DNA from: Paenacidovorax monticola | GTDB lineage: Bacteria > Pseudomonadota > Gammaproteobacteria > Burkholderiales > Burkholderiaceae_C | NCBI RefSeq assembly: GCF_014489595.1 | Contig: NZ_CP060790.1 | Span: 2,046,001 to 2,110,000 of the forward strand | Reading direction: 5' to 3' | DNA: 64,000 nucleotides | In this document: positions 49,791 to 57,856 of the stretch, one piece after another | Layout: the number at the start of each line of letters is the position of its first letter | How positions within the stretch are numbered: position 1 is the stretch's first letter | Position numbers and translations under genes: made by a program | The notes under the pieces: model-generated | What the model saw: the letters and a program-made list of their open reading frames with translations, nothing else | What the model was told of the DNA's origin: nothing | Databases searched by the model: none

Positions 49791-50989
49791 ATGAACGAAC
49801 CCGACACCACCGCCGCGCCCGAAGCCGCCGCCGCAGGCGCCCCGGCTACACGCTCTGGCAGCTCGTGCGCTACATGCTGGCCCTGGGCACCTGGGGCTTT
49901 GGCGGCCCCGTGGCCCTGGCAGGCTACATGTACCGCGACCTGGTGGAGCGGCGCCGGTGGATCACCGAGGCGGACTACAAGGAGGGCCTGGCCCTGGCCC
50001 AGCTGATGCCGGGGCCGCTGGCGGCGCAGTTGGCGATCTACCTGGGCTACGTGCACTACCGCTTCCTCGGCGCATCCCTCGTCGGCGCGGCCTTTGTGCT
50101 GCCGTCCTTCTGCATGGTGGTGGCGCTGGGCGCGGCCTACGTGGCGTATGGCGGCATCGGCTGGATGCAGTCGGTGTTCTACGGCGTGGGTGCCGCGGTG
50201 ATCGGCATCATCGCCATGAGCGCCTACAAGCTCACGAGCAAGAGCATCGGCAAGGACCGGCTGCTGTGGCCGATCTTCCTGGTCAGCGCAGCGGTCACCG
50301 TCGTGACCAAGTCGGAGGAAATCTGGCTGTTCCTGGGCGCGGGCGTGCTGGTGTGGTTCTGGCGCGCGCCGCCCGCCTGGCTGGCCCGCAAGGACCGCCT
50401 CCATGGCACGGCGGCGCCGCTGCTCGGCATGTTCGCGCTCGGCACCGTCGACTGGACCAAGCTCCAGCAGATCGGCCTGTACTTCGCCTACGCCGGCAGC
50501 TTCGTCTTCGGCAGCGGCCTGGCGATCGTGCCCTTTCTCTACGGCGGCGTGGTCAAGGAATACGGCTGGCTGACCGACCAGCAGTTCGTGGATGCGGTGG
50601 CGGTGGCCATGATCACGCCGGGCCCGGTGGTCATCACCACCGGCTTCATCGGCTACCTGGTCACGGGCTTCTGGGGTGCGGTGGCCGCTGCCGCTGCCAC
50701 TTTCCTGCCGTGCTACCTGTTCACGGTGCTGCCCGCCCCGTACTTCAAGAAATACGGCAAGCGGCCCGATGTCGTCGCCTTCGTGGATGGCGTGACGGCC
50801 GCGGCCATCGGCTCCATCGCGGGCGCGGTGGCCGTGATCGGGCAGCGCTCCATCACGGACTGGATCACGGCGGCGCTGGCCCTGGCGACCGCTGCCGTGC
50901 TGTGGCGCTTCAAGAAGATTCCCGAGCCCGCCATCGTGGCTGCGGCAGCCCTCATGGGGTGGCTGGTGCACCCGGCGGCACCCGCATGA
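49791..50989 (+). CDS. chrA: Chromate transporter ChrA, with apparent 1-base deletion near the start
   Basis: Membrane efflux pump for chromate (CHR family, long two-domain form). About ten transmembrane segments; first CHR domain WGFGGPVALAGYMYRDLVERRRWI and LAQLMPGPLAAQLAIYLG, second domain FGSGLAIVPFLYGGVVKEY and MITPGPVVITTGFIGYLV. From the ATG at 49791 the frame shifts at a C run (49840-49843); one added C joins MNEPDTTAAPEA... to GYTLWQLVRYMLALGTWGFG for about 399 residues. Otherwise translation could begin at ATG 49865. It lies 7 bases after chrB; the pair forms a typical chrBA operon. Confidence 0.9.
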
Positions 50990-51023
50990 AAAAAGCGGTG
51001 CACGGCCTGGGCCCTGCACCGCT
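50989..51023 (-). terminator. Intrinsic terminator between chrA and the exported PLP enzyme gene
   Basis: On the minus strand AGCGGTGCA and TGCACCGCT form a 9-bp stem with a 12-nt loop that itself pairs GGC/GCC, followed by six T. It ends the ridA-aminotransferase transcript and overlaps the chrA stop by one base. Confidence 0.85.
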
Positions 51024-51067
51024 GGAGTTCAGCGCTTTCTCACACGGGCGTTGCGCCCGTCCTTCGG

Positions 51068-52528
51068 CTACTTCATCTTGTTCGCCAGGTCCCACATCGC
51101 GTCGACCAGCTTGTCCACGTCGTTCGCGTCGTGCCACAGGTGGGTGGAGACGCGCACGCCGTAGTGGTCCTTGGGTGCGCCGATCACCGCGAAGTTGGCG
51201 TTGCGGATGATGAAGTGCTGCGGGTAGTCGCTGAGCATGCGCGCCACGAAGGAGCTGGACTTGGCGGAGTCCATGATGTCGTCCTTGTTGTTCTTGTAGA
51301 ACGGGTTGAACGAGGTCAGGGCCGACAGCAGCTTGGGATCGTCCTTGGGCGAGTACAGCGACTCCACGCCCCAGCGCTCGGCGATCTTTTCCTTCAGGTA
51401 CGAGGCCAGCGTCAGGTCGTAGGTCTCGATCTTCTTGCGGCCGATGCTGTCCCACTGCTGGCACGCCTGCGCCAGGGCCTGGAACATGGGCGTGTGCGTG
51501 CTGCCGCAGGTGGTGACGGAGCCCGCCACGTCGTAGGCCGTGGTGTTGCGGTCCGCGGCGTTATAGCTGCTGGTGTGCACGGGGAACCACTTGGGCAGGG
51601 GCAGCGGGTTGGAGGCACGCACCTTGTTGCGGATGATGAGGATGCCGGTGGAGCCCGGACCGCACTGCCACTTGTGGCCCGCGCCGGACATGAAGTCCAT
51701 GCCCAGGTCGGCGTAGTTGTAGGCCATCATGCCGGGCAGGTGGGCACCGTCCACGATGCTGATGAGGCCGTGCTTCTTGACCACGCCCATCAGGTCGGCA
51801 ATGGGCAGCATGGTGCCGGTCTTGTAGGTGGGCGACGACCACATCATGGCGCGCACGTTCTTGCCCGCGGCCTTGAGCTGGGCGATGCGCTGCTCGAACA
51901 GCTCCACGTAGGTCGCGGCCGTCTGGTTGTTGCCCACGGGCATGGCAATGCGCGAGATCTCGATGCCGTAGCGGTCCTTCGCAATGTTGAGCGGGGTGTC
52001 GCCGCCGCCGTGCTCGTGGTTGGTGGTGACGACCACGTCGCCCGCCTTCCAGTCCAGGCCCAGGATGGCATGGCACATGCCCGACGAGGTGTTGGCCGAG
52101 AAGGCCAGTTCTTCGGGATCGACGCCGAAGCCGGGCGCCACCGCCTGGCGCAGCGCCAGGTGGTTGCTGTAGCCGTTGCCCGATTCGGCGGCCTTCTTGC
52201 GGTTCTCGGTGTCGAACACGTCCAGCACCAGCTTGGGCATGGAGCCGGCGGTGCCGATGTTCATGAAGGTCTTGTCGGGGTTGAGCGTGAACATGTTCTG
52301 CACGCTCGTCCAGAAGGCCTCGTCCTTCATGAGCTGCTCGCGCAGGCTCTCGGCCGTGGTGGCGGCGCTGCTGCTGCCGCAGGCCACCAGCGGGCCCAGG
52401 GCGGCGGCACCCGCGCCGTAGCCCAGGATGCGCAGAAAGTCGCGGCGCTTGGCCGTCCAGTGGCGGGGGTCACCCAGTTCACCATGCGCGGCGCCCACGG
52501 CATGCATTTCGGCGTTGTTGTGCTTCAT
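51068..52528 (-). CDS. Tat-exported class V aminotransferase-fold PLP enzyme
   Basis: 486 residues. The N-terminus carries a twin-arginine signal (AKRRDFLRILGYGAGAA, Arg28-Arg29) ending in a lipobox-like LVACGSSS (Cys50), so the protein should be exported folded with its cofactor and anchored as a lipoprotein. The rest is a class V PLP fold: NTSSGMCHAILGLDWKAGDVVVTTNHEH, ISIVDGAHLPGMM with the PLP-contacting Asp and His, and the Schiff-base Lys286 in SGAGHKWQCGPGSTG. It is related to isopenicillin N epimerase and cysteine desulfurase-like proteins; the reaction is unknown. It follows the exported RidA gene by 25 bases. Confidence 0.87.
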   Translation of the reverse strand: MKHNNAEMHAVGAAHGELGDPRHWTAKRRDFLRILGYGAGAAALGPLVACGSSSAATTAESLREQLMKDEAFWTSVQNMFTLNPDKTFMNIGTAGSMPKLVLDVFDTENRKKAAESGNGYSNHLALRQAVAPGFGVDPEELAFSANTSSGMCHAILGLDWKAGDVVVTTNHEHGGGDTPLNIAKDRYGIEISRIAMPVGNNQTAATYVELFEQRIAQLKAAGKNVRAMMWSSPTYKTGTMLPIADLMGVVKKHGLISIVDGAHLPGMMAYNYADLGMDFMSGAGHKWQCGPGSTGILIIRNKVRASNPLPLPKWFPVHTSSYNAADRNTTAYDVAGSVTTCGSTHTPMFQALAQACQQWDSIGRKKIETYDLTLASYLKEKIAERWGVESLYSPKDDPKLLSALTSFNPFYKNNKDDIMDSAKSSSFVARMLSDYPQHFIIRNANFAVIGAPKDHYGVRVSTHLWHDANDVDKLVDAMWDLANKMK

Positions 52529-52553
52529 ATCGGCTCCTGTAGGGTAAGAGGGC

Positions 52554-53024
52554 TCAGCGGCGGCCCACGACGGCTGCAATCTCGATCTTCACGTCGCGCG
52601 GCAGGCGCGCGACTTCCACGGTGGCGCGCGCCGGGGGCGCGTTCTTGAAATACTCGCCATACACCTTGTTCATGGCGGCGAATTCGTTCATGTCCTTCAG
52701 GTAGACCGTGGTGGCCAGCACGTCGTCATACGACAGGCCCTGCGACTTGAGCTTGGCGCCCATGAACTTGAGCACTGCGTGCGTCTGCGCCTCGATGGTG
52801 GTGCCGTCGATGGCGTTGCCCTCCATGTTCAGCGGCAGTACGCCCGAGAAGTAGATGGTGTTGCCATGCGACACCATCTGCGAGTACGGCCCGATGTTCT
52901 TGTAGATCTGCGTGGTGGACAGCACCTCGCGCTTGTTGGGGGCTGCGCAGCCCACCAGTCCCGCCGCCAGCACCCCCACGCCGCAGGCCGTTGCCACGCG
53001 CCGCATACTCAACCGAATACCCAT
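52554..53024 (-). CDS. Lipoprotein RidA-family protein
   Basis: 156 residues. Signal peptide ending in the lipobox LVGC with Cys26 (AAGLVGCAAPN), then a complete RidA/YjgF domain: STTQIYKNIGPYSQMVSHGN, IYFSGVLPLNMEGN, TTVYLKDMNEFAAMNKVYGE and the hallmark PPARATVEVARLPRDVKIEI with the catalytic Arg. RidA hydrolyses reactive enamine/imine products of PLP enzymes in the cytoplasm. A periplasmic lipoprotein form next to an exported PLP enzyme suggests the same job outside the cytoplasm. First gene of a two-gene operon. Confidence 0.88.
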   Translation of the reverse strand: MGIRLSMRRVATACGVGVLAAGLVGCAAPNKREVLSTTQIYKNIGPYSQMVSHGNTIYFSGVLPLNMEGNAIDGTTIEAQTHAVLKFMGAKLKSQGLSYDDVLATTVYLKDMNEFAAMNKVYGEYFKNAPPARATVEVARLPRDVKIEIAAVVGRR

Positions 53025-53060
53025 GGTCTATCCCTCCGAGAAAACAATAAGAACCGGCAT

Positions 53061-53101
53061 TTCCAAAATATGGAACCCGCCATTGGTTCATATTTTTGGA
53101 A
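53061..53101. promoter_or_regulatory. Two IclR-like palindromes upstream of ridA
   Basis: TTCCA-AAATA-TGGAA at 53061-53075 and a weaker TTCAT-ATTTT-TGGAA at 53087-53101, centres 26 bp apart, 37 to 77 bases upstream of the ridA start. The symmetry resembles IclR-family operators; no IclR gene is in the window. Confidence 0.45.
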
Positions 53102-53217
53102 CTGCTGTGCACAACGGCCCCGGATATCCAGCCCCACCCTATTGCGGGGCCGCCAAAAGTCGTCTCACGGAGAAATTCTAGGCATCAAGCGGGGGGACAG
53201 ATAATCACTTTTTTCCC

Positions 53218-53259
53218 CTACGCAGCACTACGCAGACCGGACTACGCAGTGCTACGCAG
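53218..53259 (+). promoter_or_regulatory. Four CTACGCAG direct repeats
   Basis: Perfect CTACGCAG at 53218, 53228, 53242 and 53252: two pairs with 10-bp internal spacing, 14 bp apart. One-helical-turn spacing suggests protein binding, perhaps by the NarL-type regulator encoded at 55085. Confidence 0.55.
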
Positions 53260-53418
53260 CCCCTGCGGACGGGCCGTTCAGCTTGTAAGGACAAGCAACA
53301 GACAGGTGTCCTGGCATGCAATGTGCATCACGAATCGCCAGGCACCGGAAAATGCATATTTCCATGCACACATAATACCAAAATCTGCACCATTTTAAAT
53401 AACCGCACCAAAATAGCG

Positions 53419-53449
53419 CATTCCATCCAATATCCCAATGGATGGAATG
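53419..53449. other. 10-bp perfect inverted repeat
   Basis: CATTCCATCC, an 11-nt AT-rich spacer, GGATGGAATG, in the AT-rich control region. Operator or mRNA hairpin; no T run follows. Confidence 0.45.
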
Positions 53450-53610
53450 ATTTATCCAATGGCCAATTCAAAAGGACGCGCTGCCAGGCCATTCACCAAT
53501 ATGTGCAGCGTGCCGGAATATGCCCTCGGCCTTCTGCGGCCATGTCGGAAGGCCCGGAGTCAGGCCCGCAGCGCACGCGCTGGCAGTCCGGGCTATGCGC
53601 ACAACCCCGA

Positions 53611-53624
53611 TTGACAAAGGTCAA
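53611..53624. promoter_or_regulatory. FNR-like palindrome before the cache-kinase gene
   Basis: TTGAC-AAAG-GTCAA, perfectly symmetric with FNR/Anr-type spacing, 31 bases upstream of the kinase ATG. It also overlaps a TTGACA that could be a -35 box. Confidence 0.4.
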
Positions 53625-53655
53625 CGCCGCAAGCAAAAGATAGCGACCGCTCCCC

Positions 53656-55088
53656 ATGCTGCCTTCCATGCAACTCCGGCTGAAACTCGCGCTCCTGTCC
53701 ATCATTCCCATCCTTCTGGCGCTCGGACTGGTCGCGGTGACCGTGCAGCACCAGACGCTGAAGCTCGCACGCCAGGAGCGCGAGCTCGTCGAATCGGCCT
53801 ACCTGCACAGCAAGGAGACCGAGCTGCGCCACTACGTGCAGCTGGCCAACAGCGCGCTCGCGCGCATCATGGACAACGGCGAGCCCCCGCAGGCGCAGCA
53901 GCGCCAGGCCCTGGCCATGCTGTCGCAGATGCAGTTCGGCACGGACGGCTACTTCTTCGTCTACGACAAGGAGGGCAACGTGCTGCTCGACGCCCAGCAG
54001 ATGGGCCTGCAGGGCGTGGACCTGTGCGACCCCAACAGCCCCACGGGTGCCGTGCCCGCCAAGCTCATTCTCGACACGGCGCGCAACGGCGGCGGGCTGG
54101 TGCGCTACAACTGGCAGAAGCCCTCCTCCCAGCTCATGGTGCCCAAGCTGGGCTACGTGACCTCGGTGCCGGACTGGGGCTGGGCCGTGGGCACGGGCCT
54201 GTACCTGGACGATGTGGCCGAGGCCCTGCGCAAGATCGACGAGGGTGCTCAGGAGAACATCGCCGCCACGCGCCGGCGCATCTATGGCATCGCGGCCCTG
54301 TGCATCGTGCTGATCGGCGCGGCCGGCCTGGTGCTGAACCTGAGCGACCACCGCGTCTCCAGCGCCAAGCTGCGCCGCCTGGCTCAGCGCGTGGTGCGCT
54401 CGCAGGAGGAAGAGCGCGTGCGCGTGGCGCGCGAGCTGCACGATGGCGTGGTGCAGGTGCTGGTGTCGTCCAAGTTCCTGCTGGAGACGGCCCAGTCGCA
54501 GCTCAAGGCCCAGCCCGCACAGGACCGGCCCGCCCTCGCCAGGTGCTGGACCAGGGGCTGGAGCGGCTCAACCACGCGCTGCTCGAAATACGGCGTGTCT
54601 CCCACGGACTGCGTCCCGCGCTGCTGGACGACCTGGGGCTCACGCCCGCGCTCACGCTGATGAGCCAGCAGGTGCAGGCGCAGGGCACGTTCGACATGTG
54701 CTTCCAGGCGCACGGCGAGGTCCTGTCCATGCCCACCAGCCACAGCACGGCGCTGTTCCGCGTGGTGCAGGAGGCCGTGATGAACGTCCAGATGCATGCA
54801 CAGGCCTCGCGCGTGGAGGTGTCGCTGCACTTCCAGCGCCGCCGCGTGGTGCTCGAAATCCAGGACGACGGCCGCGGCTTCGACATGCGGCGCGTGCAGC
54901 GCGACGGCCAGGGCGGCATTGGCCTGCGCAACATGCGCGAGCGCATCGAGGGCCTGGGCGGGAGCTTCTCCATCACATCGGGCCGCGAAGGCACACGCAT
55001 CGTGGCCGTGCTCGATCTCAGCGCAGAAGCCGAGCAACCCCAGCCTCAACCCCTCACCGAACTCGAACCCTCGCAGATCGCCGCATGA
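53656..55088 (+). CDS. Cache-domain sensor histidine kinase (NarX-like), with apparent 1-base deletion
   Basis: Membrane kinase of about 477 residues. A first helix (LALLSIIPILLALGLVAV) is followed by a periplasmic single-cache sensor (FGTDGYFFVYDKEGNVLLD, VGTGLYLDDV) and a second helix (~216-235). The HisKA_3 phosphoacceptor reads RVARELHDGVVQVLVSSKFL, and the ATPase has DDGRGFDMRR and GIGLRNMRERIEGLGG. The frame breaks at 54540, where one missing C converts ARQVLDQGLERLNHALLEIR into nonsense. The stop overlaps the ATG of the response regulator gene (ATGA). Cache sensors of this type bind small organic acids; the ligand is unknown. Confidence 0.9.
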
Positions 55089-55806
55089 CCCCCTGATCCG
55101 GATTCTCCTGGTGGACGACCACCCCCTGGTGCGCGACGGCGTGCGCATGCGGCTGCAGGCCACCGAGCACATCAGCGTCGCGGGCGAAGCCGCCAGCGTC
55201 GCCGAAGCGCTGCCCATGGCGCGCGACCTCGCGCCCGACATCGTGCTCACCGACATCCGCATGCCCAATGCCAGCGGCATCCACCTCGCATCCCTGTTCC
55301 GGGAGCAGTTCCCGCTCGTGCGCGTGCTGGTACTGTCCATGCACGAGGACCCCGAGTACGTGCGGCGCGCGGTGGCGCTGGGCGCGCGTGGCTATGTGCT
55401 CAAGGATGCGCCCGCACAGTACCTCATCGAGGCCATCGAGACCGTCTACCGCGGAGGCCGGTACTTCAGCCCGGGGCTCGAACACCTGCTGGGCAGTGCC
55501 GAACCCGCTCCGCGCTCGCAGCGCGCCCTCACGCCGCGCGAGGCCAGCGTGCTGCAATGGGTGTCGGAAGGCCGCTCGAACAAGGAAATCGCCGCGCTCA
55601 TGGGCACCTCGGTGCGCACCGTGGAGACGCACCGCCTGCACCTGCGCCGCAAGCTGCGCATCGAGGGCCAGGCCGCGCTCATGAAATACGCGGTCGACTA
55701 CGCCGACCTGACGCACGACCCGCAGCACACGGGCCCGGCGCCGCTGTTCGATCCCTTCGCCCTGGGCGCCACGGTGCCGGGGCGGCACACCGCGCCAGAC
55801 CTCTGA
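55085..55806 (+). CDS. NarL/LuxR-type response regulator, with apparent 1-base deletion at the start
   Basis: Receiver domain (IRILLVDDHPLVRDGVRMRL, phosphoacceptor Asp in DIVLTDIRMPNASG, Lys in GYVLKDAPAQYL) and a LuxR helix-turn-helix (LTPREASVLQWVSEGRSNKE, MGTSVRTVETHRLHL). As read, ATG 55085 is followed at once by ACC CCC TGA. One more C in the five-C run at 55089-55093 gives MTPLIRILLVDDHP, about 240 residues, coupled to the kinase stop. Partner of the kinase before it. The CTACGCAG repeats upstream of the kinase gene are a plausible target. Confidence 0.9.
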
Positions 55807-55846
55807 CCGTTGCCGCCGGGCTGGAAGGCGTTGCCGCGGCCTGCGC

Positions 55847-56679
55847 TCAATGCGCGTGGCCGTGCATGACGCTGCTCACCAGCATCACCAGCCCCATGCC
55901 CAGCAGCAGCCACACGACCTGGACGACGGTCTCGCGCGCGGACAGGCGCCGCTGCAGCTGCGGGATCAGGTCCGCCAGCGCCACGTAGACGAAGCTGCTC
56001 GACGCCACGGCCAGGAAGTACGGCAGCCAGTCGTGCAACTGCCCCACCAGGTAGTAGCCCACCAGCCCGCCCAGCGCCGTCACCGCACCGGCCAGGGACA
56101 CCTTGATGAGCGCCATGCGGCGGCTGGCACTGGTCTGGCGCAGCACCATGAGATCGCCCATGTGGTGCGGCACCTCGTGCGCCAGCACCGACACGGCAGC
56201 GACCAGCCCCAGGCGCAGGTCGGCCAGGAAGGCCGAGGCGATGAGCACCCCATCGCCAAAGCAATGCACGCTGTCGCCCGTGAGCACCGTCCAGCCTCCC
56301 GTGCGCGGGCCGTGCGCATGCGGGTGGGCATGCGCATGTGCATGCCCGTGCTCATGCCCATGGTCATGCTCCTGCTCGTGCCCATGTCCATGCTCGTGCC
56401 CGTGGTGCCATAGCTCGGCCTTGTCGAGCAGGAAAAAGAACACCACGCCCACCAGCAGCGTGGCGAACAGATCGTGCGCATCGGCCGGCCCTCGAAGGCC
56501 TCGGGCAGCAGGTGCATGAAGGCCGTGGCCAGCAGCGCCCCTGCCGCCAGGCTCAGCAGATGCTGCGGCCCCACCTGGCGCGAGGGCTCGCCCAGGCCTG
56601 CGCGCATCAGGAAGGCAGCCACCCAGACGCTGCCAATGCCGGCGGCCAGGGTGGCCAGAAGAATTGCTACCAATGTCAT
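55847..56679 (-). CDS. ZIP-family metal transporter, with apparent 1-base deletion
   Basis: Divalent metal importer, probably zinc, of about 277 residues with eight transmembrane helices. Conserved segments: SLAAGALLATAFMHLLPEAFEG, a very His-rich cytoplasmic loop (HHGHEHGHGHEQEHDHGHEH... to HAHPHAHG), the helix IV motif DSVHCFGDGVLIASAF and helix V VSVLAHEVPHHMGDL. The frame breaks near 56484-56490; one C restores FEG-PADAHDLFATLLVG. The start codon lies inside repeat copy 6, so the upstream control region was probably replaced by it. Convergent with the response regulator gene. Confidence 0.88.
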
Positions 56680-56713
56680 AGCTGCATACGCTTGTTTTGC
56701 AGGCGCTTCCGTA
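56661..56713 (-). repeat. AGCTA stem-loop repeat, copy 6, at a start codon
   Basis: On the minus strand GGAAGCGCCTGCAAAACAAG then CGTATGCAGCTATGACATTG and GTAGCAATTC. The ATG of the ZIP gene is formed within GCAGCTATGACA. Confidence 0.65.
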
Positions 56714-56744
56714 AATTTCAGTCCTTGCAGTGCCCCATTCCGCC

Positions 56745-56773
56745 AAAAAAAACGCCCCGATCAGGCCGGGGCG
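56745..56773 (-). terminator. Intrinsic terminator of the dienelactone hydrolase gene
   Basis: On the minus strand CGCCCCG, 7-nt loop, CGGGGCG and eight T, 19 bases after the stop codon. Confidence 0.85.
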
Positions 56774-56791
56774 GCGGTGGGGCGGGCCGGG

Positions 56792-57688
56792 TCAGGCCAC
56801 GCCATGGGCTTTGAACCACGCCAGCGCGCGCTTCCAGCCGTCCTCGGCGGGCTCCTTGCGGAAGCTGGCGCGGTAGTCGGCGTGGAAGGCATGCGGCGCC
56901 TCGGGGTACACCACAAACTCGGAGGCCTTGGCGGCGGCAGAGCCGTTCGCCAAGGCCGATTTCATCTTATCAACCGTGTCAAGGGGGATGCCGGTGTCGG
57001 CGGCGCCATACAGGCCCAGCACGGGGCCCTTAATGATCGGCGCCACGTCCACGGGGTGCTTGGGCGTCATCTCGGTGGACTGGCCGACGAGGCGGCCGTA
57101 CCAGGCCACGCCAGCCTTGACCGGCCCGTGCGCCGCATACAGCCAGGTGATGCGCCCGCCCCAGCAAAAGCCCGTGATGCCCACGCGCGCGAGGTCGCCG
57201 CCGTTGGCACCCGCCCATTGCACAGCCCCGTCCAGATCCGCCAGCACCTGGGCATCGGGCACCTTGGAGACGACCTCGGCCATGAGCTTGGCGACCTCGC
57301 CGTAGGTGGCCGGGTCGCCCTGGCGCGCATACAACTCGGGCGCGATGGCCAGATAGCCCGCACGCGCGAAGCGGCGGCACACGTCGGCGATGTACTCGTG
57401 CACGCCGAAGATCTCCTGAATGACCAGCACCACCGGCAGTCCGGTCTTGCCCGCGGGCGCAGCGCGATAGGCCGGCACCTTGAAGCCGCCCACCGTGTAG
57501 CTCACCTCACCGGCCGTCAGGCCGTCGGCGGGCGTCTTGATGGCCGTCTGAGCCATCAGCGGCGCGGCCGCGGCGGCATACCCCAGCCCGAGCGCCGCCT
57601 GCAGCGCGGTGCGGCGCGTGGCACCCTGCCCCTGGTCGCGGCCCGGCAGCAGGGCGTGAAATTCGGACTGAAGATCGTCGTGCAGCAT
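56792..57688 (-). CDS. Tat-exported dienelactone hydrolase-family protein
   Basis: 298-residue alpha/beta hydrolase. N-terminal twin-arginine signal (ATRRTALQAALGLGYAAAAA). Core: VVLVIQEIFGVHEYIADVCR, the nucleophile Cys in GITGFCWGGRI, acid residue in LYGAADTGIP and the catalytic His in EAPHAFHADYR. Typical dienelactone hydrolases act in the cytoplasm on chlorocatechol breakdown products. This exported subgroup is common in proteobacteria with unknown substrates. It is divergent from the DUF1800 gene with a long palindrome between them. Confidence 0.9.
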   Translation of the reverse strand: MLHDDLQSEFHALLPGRDQGQGATRRTALQAALGLGYAAAAAPLMAQTAIKTPADGLTAGEVSYTVGGFKVPAYRAAPAGKTGLPVVLVIQEIFGVHEYIADVCRRFARAGYLAIAPELYARQGDPATYGEVAKLMAEVVSKVPDAQVLADLDGAVQWAGANGGDLARVGITGFCWGGRITWLYAAHGPVKAGVAWYGRLVGQSTEMTPKHPVDVAPIIKGPVLGLYGAADTGIPLDTVDKMKSALANGSAAAKASEFVVYPEAPHAFHADYRASFRKEPAEDGWKRALAWFKAHGVA

Positions 57689-57790
57689 GTCAGGCTCCTT
57701 TGAAAGGGAAAGTGGCAGGAAGGGGCCGCCCCGGCGAGGGACGGGGCGTCGGGTCAACGCGGGCGCGCGTCGGGCCATTGAGTGTAGACG

Positions 57791-57812
57791 GCCCTGCGGG
57801 AACCCGCAGGGC
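57791..57812. promoter_or_regulatory. Perfect palindrome between dienelactone hydrolase and DUF1800 genes
   Basis: GCCCTGCGGG-AA-CCCGCAGGGC, extended by flanking TAGA-CGGCC...GGCCG-TATCTA. A shared operator for the divergent genes, or a strong RNA hairpin. Confidence 0.5.
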
Positions 57813-57856
57813 GGGGCCGTATCTACCCACACCACCCGCTGATGAAGAGGCCTGCC

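Larger units (their letters stand above)
53025..53655. other. AT-rich divergent control region
   Basis: 631 bp between the divergent ridA and cache-kinase genes, clearly richer in A and T than its surroundings. I see no convincing gene: the short open frames lack normal codon use. It holds two TTCCA/TGGAA palindromes, four CTACGCAG repeats, a 10-bp hairpin and a TTGAC-N4-GTCAA box. Confidence 0.6.

Noticed and set aside
53218..53259. CTACGCAG repeats as a small CRISPR array
   Set aside because: The units are 8 bp with 2-6 bp between them; CRISPR repeats and spacers are much longer.
53096..53643. Short plus-strand open frames in the AT-rich control region
   Set aside because: They overlap one another and the palindromes, have no ribosome-binding sites, and lack normal codon use.
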